Positions 62,253 through 64,000 of a stretch of 64,000 nucleotides of DNA are shown here, one piece after another. Within the stretch, counting starts at the first letter, position 1; every line of letters begins with the position of its first letter. The position numbers and the translations under genes were made by a program. This stretch comes from Marinicellulosiphila megalodicopiae (GTDB lineage: Bacteria > Pseudomonadota > Gammaproteobacteria > Pseudomonadales > Natronospirillaceae), in assembly GCF_045862395.1 (NCBI RefSeq), contig NZ_AP023087.1:2790001-2854000 (forward strand), in the 5' to 3' direction. The notes beneath the pieces are model-generated. The model did not search any database. It was not told the origin of the DNA and worked only from the letters and a program-made list of their open reading frames with translations.

Positions 62253-62660
62253 CTATTTTTTTAAAGGTTTAACGTAAAGCACTAGATTATGGTCGGTTAT
62301 CTCATACCCATTTTGTTTGGCAATTTCATGTTGGCGCTTTTCTATTTGCTCGTCATAAAATTCAATCACTTTACCTGATTCAACACAAACCATATGATCA
62401 TGATGCTCGTCAGTAGCCATTTCAAATACCGCATGCCCACCATCAAAGTTATGCCTTACAACTAACTCGGCGGTTTCAAATTGAGTTAGAACTCTATACA
62501 CCGTTGCCAGTCCAACATCATCACCTGACTCTAATAGTCGCTTATACACATCTTCAGCACTTAAGTGACCATCACATTCAGCTAGAATTTCTAATATTTT
62601 TAATCGGGGGAAGGTAACTTTTAATCCTGCTTTTTTTAAATCTAAATTGCTATCTTTCAT
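62253..62660 (-). CDS. fur: Ferric uptake regulator
   Basis: A 135-residue Fur. Winged-helix part (LKKAGLKVTFPRLKILEIL, LATVYRVLTQFETAELV) and the metal-binding HHDHMVCVESGKVIEF…QHEIAKQNGYEI. The C-terminus ends soon after VKPLKK, lacking the late Cys pair of E. coli Fur (148 residues). The ATG at 62660 with GGA 8 bases before it was chosen over an upstream frame. Divergent from bamE, a common arrangement. An imperfect palindrome (TCGAATATGCTAATATCGA, 62684-62702) lies in the intergenic region, but it is not a clear Fur box. Confidence 0.93.
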   Translation of the reverse strand: MKDSNLDLKKAGLKVTFPRLKILEILAECDGHLSAEDVYKRLLESGDDVGLATVYRVLTQFETAELVVRHNFDGGHAVFEMATDEHHDHMVCVESGKVIEFYDEQIEKRQHEIAKQNGYEITDHNLVLYVKPLKK

Positions 62661-62762
62661 TTTTTTTCCAGTGTTCAAGTATATCGAATATGCTAATATC
62701 GACAATATAACACTGTTTTAGGGGTTTATAAAAGATGAACCCACCAACACATTTGAGGTTTT

Positions 62763-63089
62763 ATGAAATCTACACACATTCTTTTAGTTTCATGTTTATT
62801 ATTTGTTAGTTTTGGATTACTTTCTACAAGCTGTTCTTCACTTCGCCCTTATCAACCAACACAGTATCAAGGCAGTGAAATTGATCAAGAAAAGATCAAT
62901 CAAATTCAAATAGGATTTACTAAAAGCCAAATCGTCTATTTAATTGGCCAACCAGCATTAACCAACACATTATCACCAAATATTTGGCAATATGTGTACA
63001 CAAAAAAAACCCAAGAAAAATTACAAATTAAACAAAATTTAGTGATAACGTTTGATGAAAACGGGCAAGTTGAAAAAATAGAGCAATAA
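62763..63089 (+). CDS. bamE: Outer-membrane assembly lipoprotein BamE (SmpA/OmlA)
   Basis: A 108-residue lipoprotein: leader with lipobox LSTSC (Cys24), then YQGSEIDQEKINQIQIGFTKSQIVYLIGQP, NIWQYVYT and a C-terminal strand, the complete BamE fold. Accessory of the BAM complex for beta-barrel insertion. Transcribed divergently from fur. Confidence 0.93.
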   Translation: MKSTHILLVSCLLFVSFGLLSTSCSSLRPYQPTQYQGSEIDQEKINQIQIGFTKSQIVYLIGQPALTNTLSPNIWQYVYTKKTQEKLQIKQNLVITFDENGQVEKIEQ

Positions 63090-63217
63090 AAATCATCTCT
63101 ATTCAGCACAATCCGTAATTATTCAAATTGAGTTCGACAATGAGCTTCTGCATTGCTCTATTAAGCTACTTTCATTTAGCGACCAATTTTGCATCGAACA
63201 AAACTGAAAATTTGAGA

Positions 63218-63249
63218 CTGCGTAATAAAATGATCATTATTTTACGCAG
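63218..63249. repeat. 32-bp near-perfect palindrome
   Basis: CTGCGTAATAAAATGA / TCATTATTTTACGCAG: 14 of 16 positions pair, centred on ATGATCAT. It lies in the 255-base bamE-sthA interval, which otherwise shows no gene. Confidence 0.8.
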
Positions 63250-63315
63250 ATTTGTACAGTTTTTTAGGGGGAACTGGATCGTTCTAAAAATTAAGCCTCC
63301 TTGCTTAAAGTTAAT

Positions 63316-63342
63316 ACGAAGTGAAATCCACTTCGTTTTTTT
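63316..63342 (+). terminator. Terminator downstream of bamE
   Basis: ACGAAGTG-AAATC-CACTTCGT followed by seven T on the plus strand; convergent with the end of sthA. Confidence 0.8.
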
Positions 63343-63344
63343 GA

Positions 63345-64000
63345 TTAATCTCCAGCTAACCGATTAAGGCCATTTATAGCTGCCACTCGATATGCCTCTG
63401 CCATAGTTGGGTAATTAAAAGTATGAGATAAGAAATACTTAATACTATTCGCCTCACCATCTTGCGCCATAATAGCCTGACCAATATGCAAAATTTCTGC
63501 TGCTTGATCACCAAAACAATGAATACCTAATAATTCCATAGTTTGACTATGGAATAACAATTTCAAAACACCAACCGTTTCCCCTGTAATTTGCGCACGA
63601 CCTGTATCTTTAAAATAAGCTTTACCAATTTCATAAGGGATTTTTGCTTTGGTTAATTCTGTTTCAGTCATGCCAATGGAAGAGATTTCAGGAATAGTAT
63701 AAATACCCGTTGGCACTTGATTGACTTGATACTCTTCTTCGCCACAAAAACGTGCAACACTAGATCGACCTTGGTCGTAAGCAGCAGAGGCTAATGAAGG
63801 CCAGCCAATTACATCACCTGCAGCACTGATACCCTCTACTGAGGTTTGATAATTGTCATCGACTTCAATTTGACCACGACTATTGACTTTAATATCCAGT
63901 TTTTCCAAACCTAATTTAGCTGTATTACCAGATCGACCATTGGCCCACATAAACACATCAGCGGTAATGGTTTTACCCGATGTTAAGGTAACTTTTACAT
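63345..64000 (-). CDS. sthA: Soluble pyridine nucleotide transhydrogenase, 3' part (5' end outside window)
   Basis: The last ~218 codons of SthA (UdhA); the frame continues open past base 64000. SthA transfers hydride between NADPH and NAD+. Visible: VFMWANGRSGNT, AAGDVIGWPSLASAAYDQGRSS (FAD-binding), PTGIYTIPEISSIGMTE, GIHCFGDQAAEILHIGQA and FNYPTMAEAYRVAAINGLNRL, near identical to the E. coli protein as I recall it. It lacks redox Cys in this half, as expected for this flavoprotein. Confidence 0.95.
   Translation of the reverse strand, partial: VKVTLTSGKTITADVFMWANGRSGNTAKLGLEKLDIKVNSRGQIEVDDNYQTSVEGISAAGDVIGWPSLASAAYDQGRSSVARFCGEEEYQVNQVPTGIYTIPEISSIGMTETELTKAKIPYEIGKAYFKDTGRAQITGETVGVLKLLFHSQTMELLGIHCFGDQAAEILHIGQAIMAQDGEANSIKYFLSHTFNYPTMAEAYRVAAINGLNRLAGD

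Noticed and set aside
63128..63367. Open frame of 79 codons between bamE and sthA as a gene
   Set aside because: It crosses the palindrome and the terminator and overlaps the end of sthA; composition is not protein-like.

Overview
The window is a chromosomal segment of an AT-rich gammaproteobacterium. Gene content (TonB/ExbB/TtpC energisation, Kdo and lipoprotein genes, DegQ, BarA- and NarXL-type signalling, ispB-rplU-rpmA, fur-bamE, a YdiJ-type oxidase, SthA) fits a free-living, probably marine, Oceanospirillales- or Alteromonadales-like bacterium. The genus cannot be fixed from the sequence. The segment is mostly ordinary core genome. There is one insertion sequence of the IS1595 type and one decayed repeat-rich patch (about 28.9-31.3 kb); I see no prophage, CRISPR array or rRNA.

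Layout. 0-8 kb: 3' end of parC, an uncharacterised TIGR03545/TIGR03546 pair, ansA, a kdsB-phosphatase-murB-mtiP operon and tpx. 8-15.4 kb: a complete TonB2-type energy-transduction operon (TonB-dependent receptor, DUF3450 protein, TtpC, ExbB, ExbD, TonB, TPR protein). 15.5-21.1 kb: an SCP2 protein, then a tight five-gene envelope redox cluster (dihaem lipoprotein cytochrome c, DUF4266 mini-lipoprotein ending in GGGCGCN, DUF3570 outer-membrane protein, ApbE-like flavin transferase, DsbD) behind a perfect 12-bp LacI-type palindrome. 21.3-28.9 kb: acetyltransferase, arsC-wrbA, a GH3 glycosidase, a PAP2 phosphatase, a double receiver-like protein, a PilZ protein and the ABC-F protein YheS.

28.9-31.3 kb is a graveyard: a secreted orphan protein, a frameshifted remnant of an L,D-transpeptidase-like protein, a 5'-truncated rhlE and several repeat families. 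Both truncated genes end exactly at copies of the same small palindrome. 31.3-44 kb: degQ, a SWIM/SNF2 helicase, ydiJ, a TupA-like ATP-grasp protein, a lone sugar-ABC ATPase, a response regulator with an unknown output region, and nadA. 44-51 kb: two identical tRNA-Lys genes, an RND pump with its adaptor, ispB, rplU-rpmA and a TetR regulator. 51-64 kb: a YiiX-like hydrolase, a BarA-type hybrid kinase, a co-oriented dbpA-ppiC-narX-narL-moeA run, the IS element, a TlpA thioredoxin, divergent fur and bamE, and the 3' part of sthA.

The best candidate for an undescribed system is the cytochrome-DUF4266-DUF3570-ApbE-DsbD cluster. It joins periplasmic thiol reduction, a flavin-transferase homologue and haem with a tiny Cys-tailed lipoprotein and a barrel-like outer-membrane protein. 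Several gene starts were moved downstream of the longest open frame where a Shine-Dalgarno sequence, stop/start overlap or family length supported it.
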